Source: Desulfovibrio subterraneus (GTDB taxonomy: Bacteria; Desulfobacterota; Desulfovibrionia; Desulfovibrionales; Desulfovibrionaceae). From it: a DNA stretch of 64,000 bases. The stretch covers positions 237,021 through 301,020 of the forward strand of contig NZ_BLVO01000016.1 in NCBI RefSeq assembly GCF_013340285.1, given 5' to 3'. Made by a program: the position numbers and the translations under genes. The notes beneath the pieces were generated by a model. That model did not search any database, was not told the origin of the DNA, and worked only from the letters and a program-made list of their open reading frames with translations. Below are positions 52,435 to 64,000 of this stretch, in pieces. How positions within the stretch are numbered: position 1 is the stretch's first letter; the number at the start of each line of letters is the position of its first letter.

Positions 52435-52450
52435 TGTTTCACGTGAAACA
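52435..52450. promoter_or_regulatory. parS site 2 (perfect consensus)
   Basis: TGTTTCACGTGAAACA is the exact palindromic consensus bound by ParB. It is 192 bp from the first site. Confidence 0.97.
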
Positions 52451-52629
52451 AACTACATGTTAAAGTGAAGTTAAAGCGTAATACGAAATGGCGATTACAA
52501 CGCTCACATTAAGGAATCACAAGCGTAGAACAGAAGTAAAACATACGCTCAATGGCAACTCTGATTGGCGAAAACCAGTTAAGCAGACATGATCCGCAGC
52601 TCTAAGAACTGGCAGAACCGGCAATAAAA

Positions 52630-52652
52630 AAGGCCCGCACAAGGCGGGCCTT
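52630..52652 (-). terminator. Rho-independent terminator of the epimerase gene
   Basis: AAGGCCCGC (52630-52638) pairs with GCGGGCCTT (52644-52652). On the minus strand TTTTTTATTG follows. It lies about 30 bp after the stop codon. Confidence 0.9.
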
Positions 52653-52680
52653 CCATACGGAAAAATCAAGGAGCTGCGTA

Positions 52681-53688
52681 TTACACCTTGTAGTAGTCGC
52701 GGTACCAATCGACAAACTTGCTGATGCCCTCTTCCACCGAGGTGCTGGGCTTAAAGCCAGTGTCGGCGATAAGATCATCCACATTGGCGTAGGTGGCGGC
52801 AACGTCGCCGGGCTGCATGGGCAGCATGTTCTTCTGGGCCTTCATGCCGAGCTTGTCTTCAAGCACTTCGATGAAGTGGCCAAGTTCCACCACGTTGTTG
52901 TTGCCGATGTTGTAGAGGCGGTACGGTGCAGGGCTGGTGCACGGGTCGGGAGCTTCACCGGACCAGTTGGGATTCGGTTCAGCGGTGCGCTTGGTTACGC
53001 GGACCACGCCTTCAACGATGTCGTCAATGTAGGTAAAGTCGCGGCGCATTTTGCCGTGGTTGAACACATTGATCGGCTTGCCTTCCAGAATGGCCTTGGT
53101 GAAGAGGAAGAGTGCCATGTCGGGGCGGCCCCAGGGTCCGTACACCGTGAAGAAGCGAAGGCCGGTGGTGGGCAGACGGTACAGATGGCTGTAGGTATGC
53201 GCCATGAGCTCGTTCGCCTTTTTGCTGGCAGCATACAGGCTGATGGGGTGATCCACGTTGTCATGCACGCTGAAGGGCATGGTGGTGTTCAGCCCGTACA
53301 CAGAACTGGAAGATGCGTAGACAAGGTGCTCTACCTTGTTATGGCGGCAGCCTTCCAGAATGTTGCAGAAGCCGACAAGGTTGGAATCGACATAGGAATT
53401 CGGATTTTCAATGGAGTAGCGCACGCCTGCCTGCGCAGCAAGGTTCACCACGTGGGTGAACTTTTCTTCGGCAAACAGCTTTGCCATGGCAGGACGATCG
53501 GCAAGGTCCACATAGGCATGCTTGAAGTTCTTGTTCTCGAGCAGAATGCCAAGACGGGTCTTTTTGAGTTCCACACTGTAATAGTCGTTCAGGATATCAA
53601 GACCGACTACGGTATGCCCTTCTGCCAGAAATCTGCGCGAAAGGGAAAAGCCTATGAATCCGGCTGCGCCTGTAACAAGAATATGCAT
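52681..53688 (-). CDS. NAD-dependent epimerase, probable UDP-glucuronate 4-epimerase
   Basis: 335 residues. Extended SDR: NAD motif [11 protein letters not shown] at the N-terminus, catalytic Ser region YASSSSVYG, and YxxxK as YAASKKANE. The stretch [20 protein letters not shown] with [16 protein letters not shown] is typical of UDP-glucuronate (or galacturonate) 4-epimerases such as LpsL. It would supply UDP-galacturonate for surface polysaccharide or LPS. AAGGA lies 7 nt before the ATG. It is flanked by terminators, so it is probably transcribed alone. Confidence 0.85.
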   Translation of the reverse strand: MHILVTGAAGFIGFSLSRRFLAEGHTVVGLDILNDYYSVELKKTRLGILLENKNFKHAYVDLADRPAMAKLFAEEKFTHVVNLAAQAGVRYSIENPNSYVDSNLVGFCNILEGCRHNKVEHLVYASSSSVYGLNTTMPFSVHDNVDHPISLYAASKKANELMAHTYSHLYRLPTTGLRFFTVYGPWGRPDMALFLFTKAILEGKPINVFNHGKMRRDFTYIDDIVEGVVRVTKRTAEPNPNWSGEAPDPCTSPAPYRLYNIGNNNVVELGHFIEVLEDKLGMKAQKNMLPMQPGDVAATYANVDDLIADTGFKPSTSVEEGISKFVDWYRDYYKV

Positions 53689-54079
53689 GCTCTATTCCTT
53701 GTTCGTTCGTTTTGCTTGTCATTGAAAAAAAGATGCCTGCGAAAAACATGATACCGGAAAACGTCCGGAAAAAAATGAAGTGGCGAGGGGCAGGCTGGCG
53801 ATTTGTAGCATCATATCGGCTGATATGCCAGCACCGCACAAACGGAAATTCTGATGGGAAGCATCAATTCAGATGAATTTACAGCCCGGCTTACATGTGC
53901 AAACCAGCCCCCCTGTCAATCAGCCGTAATCCCCCCTCTGAGCCGCAAAGCAATCCGGTCCGGCCCATATATCAAAATCACCAAAAAAAACGATTATATC
54001 GAAAATACGAAGGTCATGCAAAAGGGGTCCGAAGACCCCCTTTGGTCAATTTTTCATGACTCAACACAGTTTGCACACC
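53689..54079. other. Intergenic region between DUF116 and epimerase genes
   Basis: 391 bp without a gene; contains the leader of the epimerase gene and the DUF116 terminator at 54021-54043. AT-rich around 53960-54010. Nothing else is recognisable. Confidence 0.5.
54021..54043 (-). terminator. Terminator of the DUF116 gene
   Basis: AAAGGGGTC pairs with GACCCCCTTT (one bulged C) around CGAA. On the minus strand the stem runs into TTTTGC. It lies about 40 bp after the DUF116 stop. Confidence 0.75.
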
Positions 54080-54982
54080 CTACTCTTCACCCTCTGCAGA
54101 GACAGTCGGTGGAGAAGATTTGTCTGCGCCGTAAACAGCCGCATTGAGCGAGATAGGAAGCGGAGGATTTTTGAGGAACAAGCGCAGTGCCTTTTCCATG
54201 GTTTCTTCAGGAACAAAGGTATCAAGGCAAGGTCCGTTAGGCCGCTCGTTCAGCACGCCGAACACTGGCAGCGGATAGGTATCCTGAATGCCGGAGGTAA
54301 GGTCGCGTTCGCAGGCTACCGCAATGATCATCCTGGGCCGCTTCTGCACCACAATACGCCGTGCAATGGTTCCGCCGGTGGCAACGGCGAACTGCACACC
54401 GTAATGGTCGCGCAACCGCAACAACATGCTCACGGGGCATTTGCCGCAACGTTTGCAGTGATCCACATTATACGAAAGGCGGATGGAGCATTCGCTGGAT
54501 TGCAGGCAGTGCGGTGTGAGAATGAGTATCTCGTGCGGTTCAAACGTACCGTTTTCGGACCGCACAAGCTCGTTGTTCACCTTGATGAAGGAGTGACGGA
54601 CACGCTCTTTGGAAATGCCGAGAAAACGGGCCAGCAACACCATGAGGGGCAGAAAAAGCTTGATGGTAAGCCCGCGCATGCGCTGGGTACCAAGGACGGG
54701 CCGCCCTTTGAGAATATGCAGCACAAGACCCAGAGATGCCCACGCGATAACCGCGATAAGTGCAAAAAGGAATGCTCCGGTGAGATAGGGGAGCAGCGGG
54801 TGGATGTTTGCAAGCCCGATATAGGGAATTATCCAGAACAGCAGCAGGATGGTGCACAACAGAATGCTTGTACCGGTGATAAGACCGATAAACAGACGTT
54901 TGCGCGACCCGTAATAATCTTCCGGACCATACTCGTCAGATGATTGCGGAGTGGTTGCGGATGGGTGTCTTCTTCGTATCAT
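54080..54982 (-). CDS. DUF116 membrane protein with cysteine-rich cytoplasmic domain
   Basis: 300 residues. Two membrane helices (about 30-55 and 63-88) are followed by a soluble domain with ILTPHCLQSSECSIRLS and the cluster CKRCGKCPVSML, then ATGGTIARRIV and AVACERDLTSGI. This is the DUF116 pattern, with conserved cysteines that may hold a metal or Fe-S cluster. Function unknown. It is often found near fmt and def in this lineage, as here (199 bp downstream of fmt). A possible link to formyl-Met or protein maturation is inference from position. Confidence 0.85.
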   Translation of the reverse strand: MIRRRHPSATTPQSSDEYGPEDYYGSRKRLFIGLITGTSILLCTILLLFWIIPYIGLANIHPLLPYLTGAFLFALIAVIAWASLGLVLHILKGRPVLGTQRMRGLTIKLFLPLMVLLARFLGISKERVRHSFIKVNNELVRSENGTFEPHEILILTPHCLQSSECSIRLSYNVDHCKRCGKCPVSMLLRLRDHYGVQFAVATGGTIARRIVVQKRPRMIIAVACERDLTSGIQDTYPLPVFGVLNERPNGPCLDTFVPEETMEKALRLFLKNPPLPISLNAAVYGADKSSPPTVSAEGEE

Positions 54983-55119
54983 TCAGCCTGCAGGGGTAAA
55001 TGGTTTTAAGCAATCGAACCGCTTAGGCACAGCATACCTTATCCGGACGGAAGTGCAAGATGCGGAGTCATTACTCACCCCCTGCACACCATTCATAAAC
55101 GTAGGCTGACAAATAAAAA

Positions 55120-55142
55120 AGGGCCTGCACTCAGCAGGCCCT
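55120..55142 (-). terminator. Rho-independent terminator of the def-fmt unit
   Basis: AGGGCCTGC (55120-55128), 5-nt loop, GCAGGCCCT (55134-55142). On the minus strand it runs into TTTTTTATTTG. It lies 38 bp after the fmt stop. Confidence 0.9.
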
Positions 55143-55180
55143 GACGATGTTTCAACAAGGGGCACAGGCCTGTAACAGGC

Positions 55181-56167
55181 CTAGCACAACCCTTCGCCGG
55201 AACAGGTGGCATCGTCGCAGCTGCCCAGATAGCCGCAGTGAAATGCAGCAGCATTCATGGGCTTCTTGTTGGCAGGACGAAGCATGGAAATGTGATATTC
55301 GCGGTCGCGGGTGGCAATGACAAGCTTGCCGTCCTTCAGGCCGAGCACAGACCCCGGAGCAGGCAGACTGCCATCGGTAGCAGGCTCCATGGCAGGTCCT
55401 ATTTCACCTGGCTCAATGGAAATGCGAAGATCCTTCTGCCCTGCCCTGTGCATCATGAAATAGGCCCCCGGCCATGGAGACACACCGCGGATGCGGGCAT
55501 GCACCACTTTGGCCGGCTGGGTCCAGTCCACAACGCCTTCAGACTTCTCAAGCTTGGCCGCGTGTGTGGAGAGTTCATCGTTCTGCGGCTTGGGATGCAG
55601 GCCACCCTTGGGGAGCAGCTCAAGCGCTTCCACAAGAAGACGTCCGCCCATGGCTGCCAGTTGGTCATGCATGGTGCCTGCGGTATCTGCAATGCCAATG
55701 GCCATGGCCTTCTGCAGCAGGATCGGGCCGGTATCAAGCCCCTTTTCCATCTGCATGATGGTAACGCCGGTAACGGGGTCACCATTCATGATGGCGCGCT
55801 GAATAGGCGCAGCACCGCGATATTTGGGCAGCAGCGAAGCATGCACATTTATGGCGCCATACGTGGGAATATCCAGAACCTTCTGGGGAAGGATAAGGCC
55901 GTATGCAGCAACGAGCAGCACATCCGGGCGCAGGTCGCGAAGGATCTGCACATCCTCTTCATTACGGAAATTGAGCGGCTGGTGCACGGTAAGCCCCAGC
56001 TCAAGCGCAAGCTCCTTCACTTCGGAAAACTTGCATACCTGCCCTCTTCCGCACGGACGATCAGGCTGGGTGTACACACCCACAATCTCGCACCCGCTCC
56101 ACTCAGCCACCTGCCGCAAAACAGTTGCGGCAAATTCGGGAGTTCCCATGTAAACAGCGCGCATCAT
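55181..56167 (-). CDS. fmt: Methionyl-tRNA formyltransferase
   Basis: 328 residues. Formyl-transfer domain: VYMGTPEFAATVL, INVHASLLPKYRGAAPIQRA with the catalytic Asn-His, and GLDTGPIL. The C-terminal OB-like domain holds GVSPWPGAYF. It formylates initiator Met-tRNA using 10-formyl-THF. It starts 4 bp after the def stop, the common def-fmt pair. The last 20 residues, FHCGYLGSCDDATCSGEGLC, contain four cysteines beyond the usual end, a possible metal-binding tail. Confidence 0.95.
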   Translation of the reverse strand: MMRAVYMGTPEFAATVLRQVAEWSGCEIVGVYTQPDRPCGRGQVCKFSEVKELALELGLTVHQPLNFRNEEDVQILRDLRPDVLLVAAYGLILPQKVLDIPTYGAINVHASLLPKYRGAAPIQRAIMNGDPVTGVTIMQMEKGLDTGPILLQKAMAIGIADTAGTMHDQLAAMGGRLLVEALELLPKGGLHPKPQNDELSTHAAKLEKSEGVVDWTQPAKVVHARIRGVSPWPGAYFMMHRAGQKDLRISIEPGEIGPAMEPATDGSLPAPGSVLGLKDGKLVIATRDREYHISMLRPANKKPMNAAAFHCGYLGSCDDATCSGEGLC

Positions 56168-56171
56168 GCTA

Positions 56172-56669
56172 CTACTTCAACCACTTTTTGACTTTGTTAT
56201 CGTACATGGTCCGCTTGAGTCGGCTGATCTTGTCGATGAAAAGCGTCCCTGAAAGATGGTCAATTTCGTGCTGCAGACAGATGGCAAGCAGGCCGTCCGC
56301 ATCGATGCACACATCGTTGCCGTTCAGGTCTTTGGCACTCAGGCGCACCTTTTCAGCACGCTTGACCTTGGAACGATAGTTCACAACGGAAAGGCAGCCT
56401 TCTTCAGAATCAACCTCGCCTTCCAGATTGTCCAGACGGGGATTGATGAGCGTCATGAGCTCTTCACGCTTTTCAGGACCGCTCACGTCCACGACAATGA
56501 GACGGCAATGCTCACCGACCTGAGGTGCGGCAAGGCCGATGCCCTCTTCCTTGTACATGGTTTCGGCCATATCAGCGGCGAGCTGACGAATCTCGTCCGT
56601 AATCTCGGCAATATCGTCACACTCAACTGCGAGACGTTCGTCAGGATATTTCAATATTTCTCTTATCAT
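56172..56669 (-). CDS. def: Peptide deformylase
   Basis: 165 residues from ATG 56669; the frame is open to 56708 but the family start is MIREILKYPDERL. The three metal motifs are intact: GIGLAAPQVG, EEGCLSV with the Cys ligand, and HEIDHLSG with two His and the catalytic Glu. It removes the formyl group from nascent proteins. It is coupled to fmt, which starts 4 bp downstream. The ribosome site is weak. Confidence 0.95.
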   Translation of the reverse strand: MIREILKYPDERLAVECDDIAEITDEIRQLAADMAETMYKEEGIGLAAPQVGEHCRLIVVDVSGPEKREELMTLINPRLDNLEGEVDSEEGCLSVVNYRSKVKRAEKVRLSAKDLNGNDVCIDADGLLAICLQHEIDHLSGTLFIDKISRLKRTMYDNKVKKWLK

Positions 56670-56863
56670 GAATAATACCAAGCACATAGTCATAATGACT
56701 ACATGCAATTTTCTGAATTTGTGAAAAGGCGGAAAAGATGATTACCGCCTGACGTGCCAGAACATAAGCACTTATTGCAGCGATGAAAAGAGGAAAAGTC
56801 CTACCTGTATTGAGGGAGATAACGGCCGGATAACCATGGTGCAAACAGGCGCATGTGTCCCGA

Positions 56864-57511
56864 CTACTCTACCGCAAGCGCAATGCCGGTTGCAGCAAGC
56901 ACACACCCGGCCGTGCGATTGAGGCGCTTACGGGCTCTGGCGTTGACGAAAAATCTGCGGCTGCGGTTGGCGAGGCAGGCATAGACGGAAAGAACCGCAA
57001 AGGAAACGCCGAATGCCGTAATACATACTGAAAGCACATCAACGGACGTAAGCGTGGTCAGGTCCATGAAGGTAGGCAGAAAGCTGAGATAAAAGAAAAT
57101 AACCTTGGGGTTGCCAAGAGTGACGGAAAACCCCGTGAGCAGATCGGCAACACAGCTTTTGAACGATGCACCGCGCGATGAGGTGCGCACCCCACCGGCC
57201 GAGGGAAGCGATAACGATTCGTTACGGGTGCGAATAAGGGAAATGCCGAGCCAGATAAGATAGGCGCTGCCCACATATCGGATTACGGTGAAAACTTCGT
57301 GCAGAGAGCTCGCCAGCGCGCTTAAACCGTATATGGCAAACAGAAGGTAGACCATGTCGCCGAGCAGAAGCCCCGTAGCAAGCACAAGGGCATGCGACAT
57401 GCCCGATGTCATGGCCCGAGTTGTAACCGCAAAAACACCCGGGCCGGGTGTTATGGCAAGAACGAACATGGCTGCGGCAAACGCCGCCAGAGCAAAAATA
57501 TCCACCATCAC
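56864..57511 (-). CDS. LysE/RhtB-family amino-acid exporter
   Basis: 215 residues with about six hydrophobic segments. The family motif ITPGPGVFAVTTRAM with the G-x-x-x-G pattern appears in the first 40 residues, followed by GLLLGDMVYLLFAIYG, YLIWLGISLIR and GFSVTLGNPKVIFFYLSFLP. It would export an amino acid or related compound; the substrate is unknown. It follows the TPR lipoprotein gene by 14 bp, so it may share the gyrA transcript. Confidence 0.88.
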   Translation of the reverse strand: MMVDIFALAAFAAAMFVLAITPGPGVFAVTTRAMTSGMSHALVLATGLLLGDMVYLLFAIYGLSALASSLHEVFTVIRYVGSAYLIWLGISLIRTRNESLSLPSAGGVRTSSRGASFKSCVADLLTGFSVTLGNPKVIFFYLSFLPTFMDLTTLTSVDVLSVCITAFGVSFAVLSVYACLANRSRRFFVNARARKRLNRTAGCVLAATGIALAVE

Positions 57512-57525
57512 CTCCGGAGCCGGCG

Positions 57526-58311
57526 CTACTTTACGCGCTGGTGCAGGTACTCCAGTCGTTTTTCAATGGCCATGGGGTTGGGATAGGTGTGCAGAATACT
57601 TTCCAGCAGCACGATGGATTGCTTCGTCTTGCCAAGCTGATCGTACACGTCTGAAAGCAGCAGAACCACAAGGGCATGCAGCTCCTCATCCATGTTCGGG
57701 GTCTGTATGACCTGCTCCAGCGTCTTCTCGGCCGCATGGTAGTTCTCGAGGTAGAACTGGGTCTGCGCAAGATCAAAGAGACAACGCGCATGCTCAAGAT
57801 CGTTTACCTTGAGCTCCACACAGGCTCTCAGAGCATCAATGGCAAGGTCGTAATCACCGGTATACAGATAGGCTTCGCCTATATTGCGATAGGCCTTGGC
57901 CTGATCTACAGGTGTGCTTTCCGGAAGATTGAGCAGACGCTGCCATACCTCAATGGCCTTATCCATGTTTCTGGTATCCATGCACAGCGCACCGAGACGA
58001 TAGAGAATATCCTTGGCGCGTCCGGCCTGATCACCAAACTCGAGAAACATGGCCTCAAGCAGTTCCATGGCGTCCTGACTGTTATTGCGGACGTTGTAGG
58101 CAAGCTCGTAGAGCTTGTTCCACACTTCCCATCGCTCGGCGCTCTGCTGATGAATCTTGAGATAGCGTTCGTACAGACGCTCCGCCTCCAGATACTGCCG
58201 TTCAACATAGGCCTTACGGGCAGAAACGAGATCATCCTCGGCCTCCGGCTGCGAGGAGCAACCGGAGGCGAGGATGGATATCAGCAATACTGCAAGCAGC
58301 GTCTGTTTCAT
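57526..58311 (-). CDS. TPR-repeat lipoprotein
   Basis: 261 residues. Signal MKQTLLAVLLISILASGCSS with a clear lipobox (LASGC). The mature part is made of tetratricopeptide-like helix pairs (DLVSARKAYVERQYLEAERLY, AKAYRNIGEAYLYTGDYDLA, HARCLFDLAQTQFYLENYHA, ALVVLLLSDVYDQLGKTKQS). It resembles BamD or YbgF-type scaffolds in layout, but the identity is not certain. It begins on the base next to the gyrA stop, so it is co-transcribed with gyrA. Confidence 0.82.
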   Translation of the reverse strand: MKQTLLAVLLISILASGCSSQPEAEDDLVSARKAYVERQYLEAERLYERYLKIHQQSAERWEVWNKLYELAYNVRNNSQDAMELLEAMFLEFGDQAGRAKDILYRLGALCMDTRNMDKAIEVWQRLLNLPESTPVDQAKAYRNIGEAYLYTGDYDLAIDALRACVELKVNDLEHARCLFDLAQTQFYLENYHAAEKTLEQVIQTPNMDEELHALVVLLLSDVYDQLGKTKQSIVLLESILHTYPNPMAIEKRLEYLHQRVK

Positions 58312-60747
58312 TTATTCCTGTTCTTCGAAACTGTCTTCACGTTCCTGCACACGGTCAAAACCAACCACAAGTCCGCCCTCGTTGAGGGAAACGAGGCGCA
58401 CGCCCTGTGTGGCGCGGCCGACGCTGCGAACTTCCTTTATGTTCATGCGGATGATCTTGTTGTCGGACGTGAGCAGAATGAGCTCATCTTCGAGTTCAAC
58501 AGGTATCGCACCGAGAACGGGACCGGTCTTGGGCGTTACCTTGAAGTTGATGATTCCCTTTCCGCCACGGGACTGCACTCTGTACAGTTCCAGACGCGTG
58601 CGCTTGCCGTAACCGTTTTCGGAAACAGTCATAATCTCGGAAGTGGTGTCCTGAGAAAGGGTAACGCAGGCCACAACCTCGTCCTTGCCGCGCAGGGCAA
58701 TGCCCTTCACGCCTGAGGCACCGCGGCCCATGGGACGGACGTCGCGGCAGCTGAAGCGTATGGCTATGCCTTCCTGCGTGGTGAGCACCACATCGCACTG
58801 GTCGTTAACCTCGCGCACCATGATGAGTTCATCATCGTCGCGCATACCCACGGCAATAATGCCGGTTCTGCGGCACTTGCCATACAGGTCGGCACTGGAG
58901 CGTTTGACCATGCCGCGCTTGGTAGCGAAGAGGAAGAACTTGTTCTCGTCAAAGTCGCGTACGGAAAGTGCGGTGGTGACGAATTCGTTCTCCTCCAGCG
59001 GCAGCAGGTTGGCAATGTGCACGCCCTTGGCGGTACGGCTGCCTTCGGGAATCTGATGCACCTTCAACTGGAACATGCGGCCCTTGTTGGTAAAGAGCAG
59101 CAGGAACTGGTGGTTGGTGGTGGTCAGGAAGTCCTGCACAAAGTCGCCGTCGCCGGTATGCACACCCGCAACACCCTTGCCGCCACGCTTCTGGGCGCGG
59201 TAAGATTCCAGCGTGGTGCGCTTGATGTAGCCGCGACGCGAAAGCGTGATGACAACATCTTCATCGGGGATAAGGTCTTCGATGTCGATGCCGTCCAGCT
59301 CTGCTTCAATGGTGGTGCGGCGGGGAGTCGAAAAGTTCTCCCTGAGCTGGGTCAGCTCATCGCGTACAACACCCTGCAGCACTTCACGATTATCAAGAAT
59401 GGACTTGAACCACTCGATCTGCTTGAGCAGTTCGGTGTATTCTTCGATCAGCTTTTCATGCTCAAGGTTGGTCAGGCGCTGCAGGCGCATATCAAGAATG
59501 GCCTGAGACTGGATCTCGGAGAGACTGAAGCGCTCCATAAGACCGGTCTTGGCATCCTGAGGCGTCTTGGAAGCACGGATAATGCGCACCACTTCGTCGA
59601 TGTTATCCAGCGCAATGCGCAGACCTTCGAGGATGTGAGCACGTGCTTCGGCCTTGCGCAGATCGTAGCGGGTGCGGCGAATGATAACTTCGCGGCGGTG
59701 TTCGATGAAATACGACAGCGCGCTCTTGAGCGTCAGCGTCTGCGGACGGTTGCCCACAACCGCAAGCATGTTGATGCCGAAAGAACTTTCCAGCGGCGTG
59801 AACTTGTACAGCGCGTTGATGACGATTTCAGGAATGGTGCCGCGCTTCAGATCCATGACCACGCGGATACCCTTGCGGTCGGATTCGTCACGCAGGTCGG
59901 TAATACCGTCGATCTTGCGGTCGTTCACCAGTGCGGCAATCTTTTCAACCAGGCTGGACTTGTTCAGCGCGAACGGAATTTCCGTAATGATGATGGACTG
60001 GAAACCCTTCTTGCGCTCTTCAATCTCCACCTTGCCGCGAATCTTCACGGTGCCGCGGCCGGTGGTGTAGGCATCGCGCAGGCCCTGACCGGCATAGCAG
60101 AAGCCGCCGGTGGGGAAGTCGGGTCCCTTCACGAACTGCATCAGGTCTTCAACGGTGCAGTCGCGGTTATCCAGCAACAGCAGCAGCGCGTCCACCAGCT
60201 CGCCGAGGTTGTGCGGCGGAATGTTGGTGGCCATACCCACCGCGATACCGGAAGAACCGTTCAGCAGCAGGTTTGGTACCTTGGTGGGCAGAACAGAAGG
60301 TTCCAGCAGGGTGTTGTCGTAGTTGGGCTTAAAGTCGACGGTTTCCTTGTCGATGTCGGAAAGGAACTCGCCGGCAAGGCGGGACATGCGCACTTCAGTG
60401 TAACGCATGGCTGCCGCGGCGTCGCCGTCGATGGAACCGAAGTTACCCTGGCCATCAACCAGCAGGTCGCGCATGGAGAACGGCTGCGCCATACGCACAA
60501 TGGCGTCGTAGACTGCAGAGTCACCGTGGGGATGGTATTTACCGATAACGTCACCGACCACGCGCGCAGACTTCTTGTGGGCACGGTTCCAGCCGTTGCC
60601 CAGCTCGTGCTGCGCGAACATGATACGGCGGTGAACGGGCTTGAGCCCGTCACGCACGTCAGGAATGGCCCGGCCTATGATAACACTCAGAGAATACTCA
60701 AGATAGGACTTCTTAAGCTCTTGTTCGATGGTTACTGTATTCGACAC
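58312..60747 (-). CDS. gyrA: DNA gyrase subunit A
   Basis: 811 residues. Breakage-reunion domain with [16 protein letters not shown], the quinolone-determining stretch [17 protein letters not shown] (Ser and Asp both wild type) and the active Tyr in [10 protein letters not shown]. The C-terminal beta-pinwheel has the GyrA box in [11 protein letters not shown]. It introduces negative supercoils together with GyrB. It starts 14 bp after gyrB and is followed directly by the TPR lipoprotein gene. The acidic tail (DSFEEQE) is normal for GyrA. Confidence 0.98.
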   Translation of the reverse strand: MSNTVTIEQELKKSYLEYSLSVIIGRAIPDVRDGLKPVHRRIMFAQHELGNGWNRAHKKSARVVGDVIGKYHPHGDSAVYDAIVRMAQPFSMRDLLVDGQGNFGSIDGDAAAAMRYTEVRMSRLAGEFLSDIDKETVDFKPNYDNTLLEPSVLPTKVPNLLLNGSSGIAVGMATNIPPHNLGELVDALLLLLDNRDCTVEDLMQFVKGPDFPTGGFCYAGQGLRDAYTTGRGTVKIRGKVEIEERKKGFQSIIITEIPFALNKSSLVEKIAALVNDRKIDGITDLRDESDRKGIRVVMDLKRGTIPEIVINALYKFTPLESSFGINMLAVVGNRPQTLTLKSALSYFIEHRREVIIRRTRYDLRKAEARAHILEGLRIALDNIDEVVRIIRASKTPQDAKTGLMERFSLSEIQSQAILDMRLQRLTNLEHEKLIEEYTELLKQIEWFKSILDNREVLQGVVRDELTQLRENFSTPRRTTIEAELDGIDIEDLIPDEDVVITLSRRGYIKRTTLESYRAQKRGGKGVAGVHTGDGDFVQDFLTTTNHQFLLLFTNKGRMFQLKVHQIPEGSRTAKGVHIANLLPLEENEFVTTALSVRDFDENKFFLFATKRGMVKRSSADLYGKCRRTGIIAVGMRDDDELIMVREVNDQCDVVLTTQEGIAIRFSCRDVRPMGRGASGVKGIALRGKDEVVACVTLSQDTTSEIMTVSENGYGKRTRLELYRVQSRGGKGIINFKVTPKTGPVLGAIPVELEDELILLTSDNKIIRMNIKEVRSVGRATQGVRLVSLNEGGLVVGFDRVQEREDSFEEQE

Positions 60748-60761
60748 GTTCAGGCCTCGTT

Positions 60762-64000
<3,239 letters not shown>

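Larger units (their letters stand above)
52195..52680. other. parS-containing intergenic region
   Basis: 486 bp without a gene between parA and the epimerase gene. It holds two parS sites and the epimerase terminator. I looked for clusters of TTATCCACA-type DnaA boxes and saw none, so this is a centromere region rather than oriC. Confidence 0.7.

Noticed and set aside
11108-52485. Recurring 9-mer CGTA[A/T]TACG (11108, 14261, 43398, 51417, 52477) as a possible global operator or chromosome motif
   Set aside because: Three of the five lie inside coding sequence or over a stop codon (MocR, DUF1992, end of parA), so the excess is too small and badly placed. A genome-wide count against shuffled sequence would decide.
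52195-52680. Replication origin next to parS
   Set aside because: No DnaA-box cluster or AT-rich unwinding element with boxes was seen; dnaN orientation places oriC beyond base 64000.

Overview
The window looks like a chromosome segment of a GC-rich sulfate reducer of the Desulfovibrionaceae type; genus and species cannot be read from it. The evidence is the gene set: a one-piece FAD/Fe-S lactate-type dehydrogenase, a DUF116 gene beside fmt-def, a CoA-disulfide reductase fused to rhodanese, a MucR-like regulator, an Mla-type lipid transporter and ParABS. The right edge carries dnaN-gyrB-gyrA reading leftward, so oriC/dnaA probably lies just beyond base 64000. No rRNA, tRNA or CRISPR array was seen.

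Layout. 1-5 kb: a tyrosine recombinase cut by the window edge, a small tautomerase and a helicase-exonuclease fusion resembling MrfA+MrfB. 5-9 kb: FAD/Fe-S D-lactate-type dehydrogenase and a small membrane protein. 8.8-12.6 kb: minimal ethanolamine catabolism (eat, eutB, eutC) with no microcompartment genes. 12.8-16.7 kb: an EamA exporter divergent from a MocR regulator, then mtnA. 17.3-18.5 kb: a membrane diguanylate cyclase. 18.7-22 kb: an AT-rich polymorphic-toxin island, with an RHS protein ending in a phospholipase A2-like domain, two small membrane proteins behind it, a truncated second copy of the RHS core, and a third small membrane protein. An in-frame amber codon interrupts the RHS reading frame.

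22-30.5 kb: a dpp/opp peptide ABC operon with a strongly structured gap between the binding-protein gene and the permease genes, a PatB/MalY-type C-S lyase and cysQ. 30.7-39.5 kb: NlpC/P60 lipoprotein, exported rhodanese, a hybrid histidine kinase with an ABC-type periplasmic binding protein, AdoMet decarboxylase, a MucR-like protein without its zinc-finger histidines, a glyoxalase-fold protein and a periplasmic peroxiredoxin/TlpA pair. 39.5-42.1 kb: about 940 bp without a convincing gene, then the CoA-disulfide reductase-rhodanese.

42.5-52.5 kb: cupin, two small conserved proteins, then a leftward cluster: parA, parB (separated by an oppositely oriented Zn-ribbon gene), heptose kinase rfaE, a GAF-PP2C phosphatase, a STAS protein and mlaE-mlaF-mlaD plus an auxiliary lipoprotein. 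Two parS sites lie upstream of parA. 52.7-64 kb: UDP-glucuronate 4-epimerase-like gene, DUF116, fmt, def, LysE exporter, TPR lipoprotein, gyrA, gyrB and dnaN (partial). Most genes in the right half are on the minus strand, which would be the leading strand if replication enters from the right.

The region most worth following up is the RHS-PLA2 island. Next are the phosphatase/STAS genes in front of the Mla transporter, the split parA-parB locus, the MrfA-MrfB-like fusion and the hairpin cluster inside the dpp operon.
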